NCBI GenBank assembly: GCA_030377965.1
Contig: JAUCGE010000011.1
Location: forward strand, 1-62,172
DNA length: 62,172 bases
Direction: 5' to 3'
Origin: Desulfobacterales bacterium HSG16
GTDB taxonomy: Bacteria > Desulfobacterota > Desulfobacteria > Desulfobacterales > HSG16
Both the position numbers and the translations under genes were made by a program. This document shows positions 61,507-62,172 of the stretch, piece after piece. The number at the start of each line of letters is the position of its first letter. Position 1 is the first letter of the stretch. The notes beneath the pieces were generated by a model. The model was given only the letters and a program-made list of their open reading frames with translations, had not been told where the DNA came from and did not search any database.

Positions 61507-62172
61507 TTTCCCTTTCCCCCGGATCGGCTTCGCATACTTGTCCGTTTGCGGCCGATTCTCTTGCTGACCTTGTCACTGAAAGAGGATTTTTTCGAGGCCG
61601 ATGTTACCTGGCTCCTGCGAAAAAAGTCAGGTCGGGTTTTTTTAACGATACTTCCACTGGAGCCATATTTGTTATTAAGACCAAAGTAGGGTTTTTTGCG
61701 GGAATGGTAACCCCGGTATTTCTTATAGCTGCCACGACTGATTGAAGGGCCATACCAGCCACCGAAGCAATCTCTCATGAGAGAGTATTTTCCATAAAAT
61801 TCCCAGAATGATCCACCCCGTCCATCGCTGACCCAGCGGCCATAGGTCGGATTTCCCAGATATTGATAACCGGGCGGAGCCGCAGTAGCTATATCTTTTC
61901 CATCTACTCTGCCAGCCAGAACCATGCCCAGAAAATTTTCGTTCTGACGATAAAAATCTTTGGACACCTCCATCCAGCCGGTCACATTGGAATCGTTTTC
62001 CTGCACCACACGATATTTATGAAAATAATCTTTGAAAAAATTACCCTTCTGTTTCATATCCTCCAAAAGGATGGAATAAGAAGGAACATTGGAAAGATTT
62101 TTTTTGATATCGAAGATGGGTTCAGTCGACAAACGACCACAACCTGCCGTCATAAAAGCCAGGACAGCAGCA
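61503..62172 (-). CDS. Lipoprotein of DUF350 operon, 5' end cut
   Basis: The coding frame is open through the window edge. The first visible codons give AAVLAFMTAGCG, the end of a lipoprotein signal with lipobox TAGC. The true start therefore lies outside the window, and the ATG at 62153 is internal. The visible mature part is about 213 residues. It has a Gly/Tyr/Trp-rich middle (GNPTYGRWVSDGRGGSFWEF, FGGWYGPSISRGSYKKYRGY) and an Arg/Lys/Ser-rich C-terminal tail. I know no family name. It overlaps the DUF350 gene by 4 bases. Its surface or periplasmic place may link the membrane proteins of this operon to the envelope. Confidence 0.75.
   Translation of the reverse strand, partial: AAVLAFMTAGCGRLSTEPIFDIKKNLSNVPSYSILLEDMKQKGNFFKDYFHKYRVVQENDSNVTGWMEVSKDFYRQNENFLGMVLAGRVDGKDIATAAPPGYQYLGNPTYGRWVSDGRGGSFWEFYGKYSLMRDCFGGWYGPSISRGSYKKYRGYHSRKKPYFGLNNKYGSSGSIVKKTRPDFFRRSQVTSASKKSSFSDKVSKRIGRKRTSMRSRSGGKGK

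Overview
The window looks like chromosome of a Desulfobacterota bacterium, most likely in the Desulfobacterales. This is inferred from the gene mix and moderate A/T richness, not from a marker-gene comparison. The mix includes a core block with dnaG, rpoD, rnpB, hisA and ispD, stand-alone ABC substrate-binding proteins beside a SpoIIE-type phosphatase, a caspase fused to a formylglycine-enzyme-like domain, a DUF4347/cadherin-type giant protein, and YcaO-TPR and dynamin-like proteins.

Positions 1-4.9 kb are an accessory zone. It holds a broken IS4-family transposase, IS200/IS605-like hairpins, an orphan SLATT-like two-helix membrane protein, an attC-like inverted repeat next to a YefM/YoeB pair, a low-molecular-weight phosphatase, a shikimate kinase homologue and a 159-bp non-autonomous element. 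That element recurs elsewhere: three full copies, each exactly 159 bp and each flanked by TTA, plus two half copies. Positions 4.9-14.5 kb are a minus-strand block of seven genes: PrkA (YeaG) kinase, YeaH/DUF444, SpoVR, a second Cys-containing PrkA-like ATPase, a histidine kinase, a response regulator and a PIN-domain protein. Positions 15.2-22.2 kb are plus-strand: a PilZ protein, then a ketoacyl synthase III, an acyl carrier protein, a PHA-synthase-like enzyme, an SDR reductase and an ABC1/UbiB kinase, which together look like an acyl-chain or polyester pathway.

Positions 22.4-32.9 kb are housekeeping, all on the minus strand: tRNA-Ala(CGC), hisA, dnaG, rpoD, a CAT-anticodon tRNA, Nif3, a zinc-ribbon coiled-coil protein, the RNase P RNA, an HPr-fusion protein, ispD and an ABM protein. 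Several consensus sigma-70 promoters are readable here. Positions 32.9-47.3 kb hold a YcaO-TPR protein, a dynamin-like GTPase, a tiny Cys-rich protein followed by A-rich tandem repeats, YqgE, a CpoB-like TPR lipoprotein, two paralogous substrate-binding proteins with a PP2C-type phosphatase, and the caspase fusion.

Positions 47.4-58.7 kb are the most striking block, and all of it is on the minus strand. It encodes a TolC-like lipoprotein fused to a rubredoxin-like domain and a SPOR domain, a 1503-residue DUF4347 repeat protein, a membrane M50 protease fused to an HlyD-like adaptor, a soluble HlyD adaptor, and an HlyD adaptor with a GAF-like cytoplasmic head. It has the envelope parts of a type I exporter and a large candidate substrate, but no ABC ATPase in the window. 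I infer that it may be an ABC-independent or protease-coupled export system. The window ends with a membrane spermidine-synthase-like enzyme, a doubled DUF350 membrane protein and a lipoprotein cut by the window edge.
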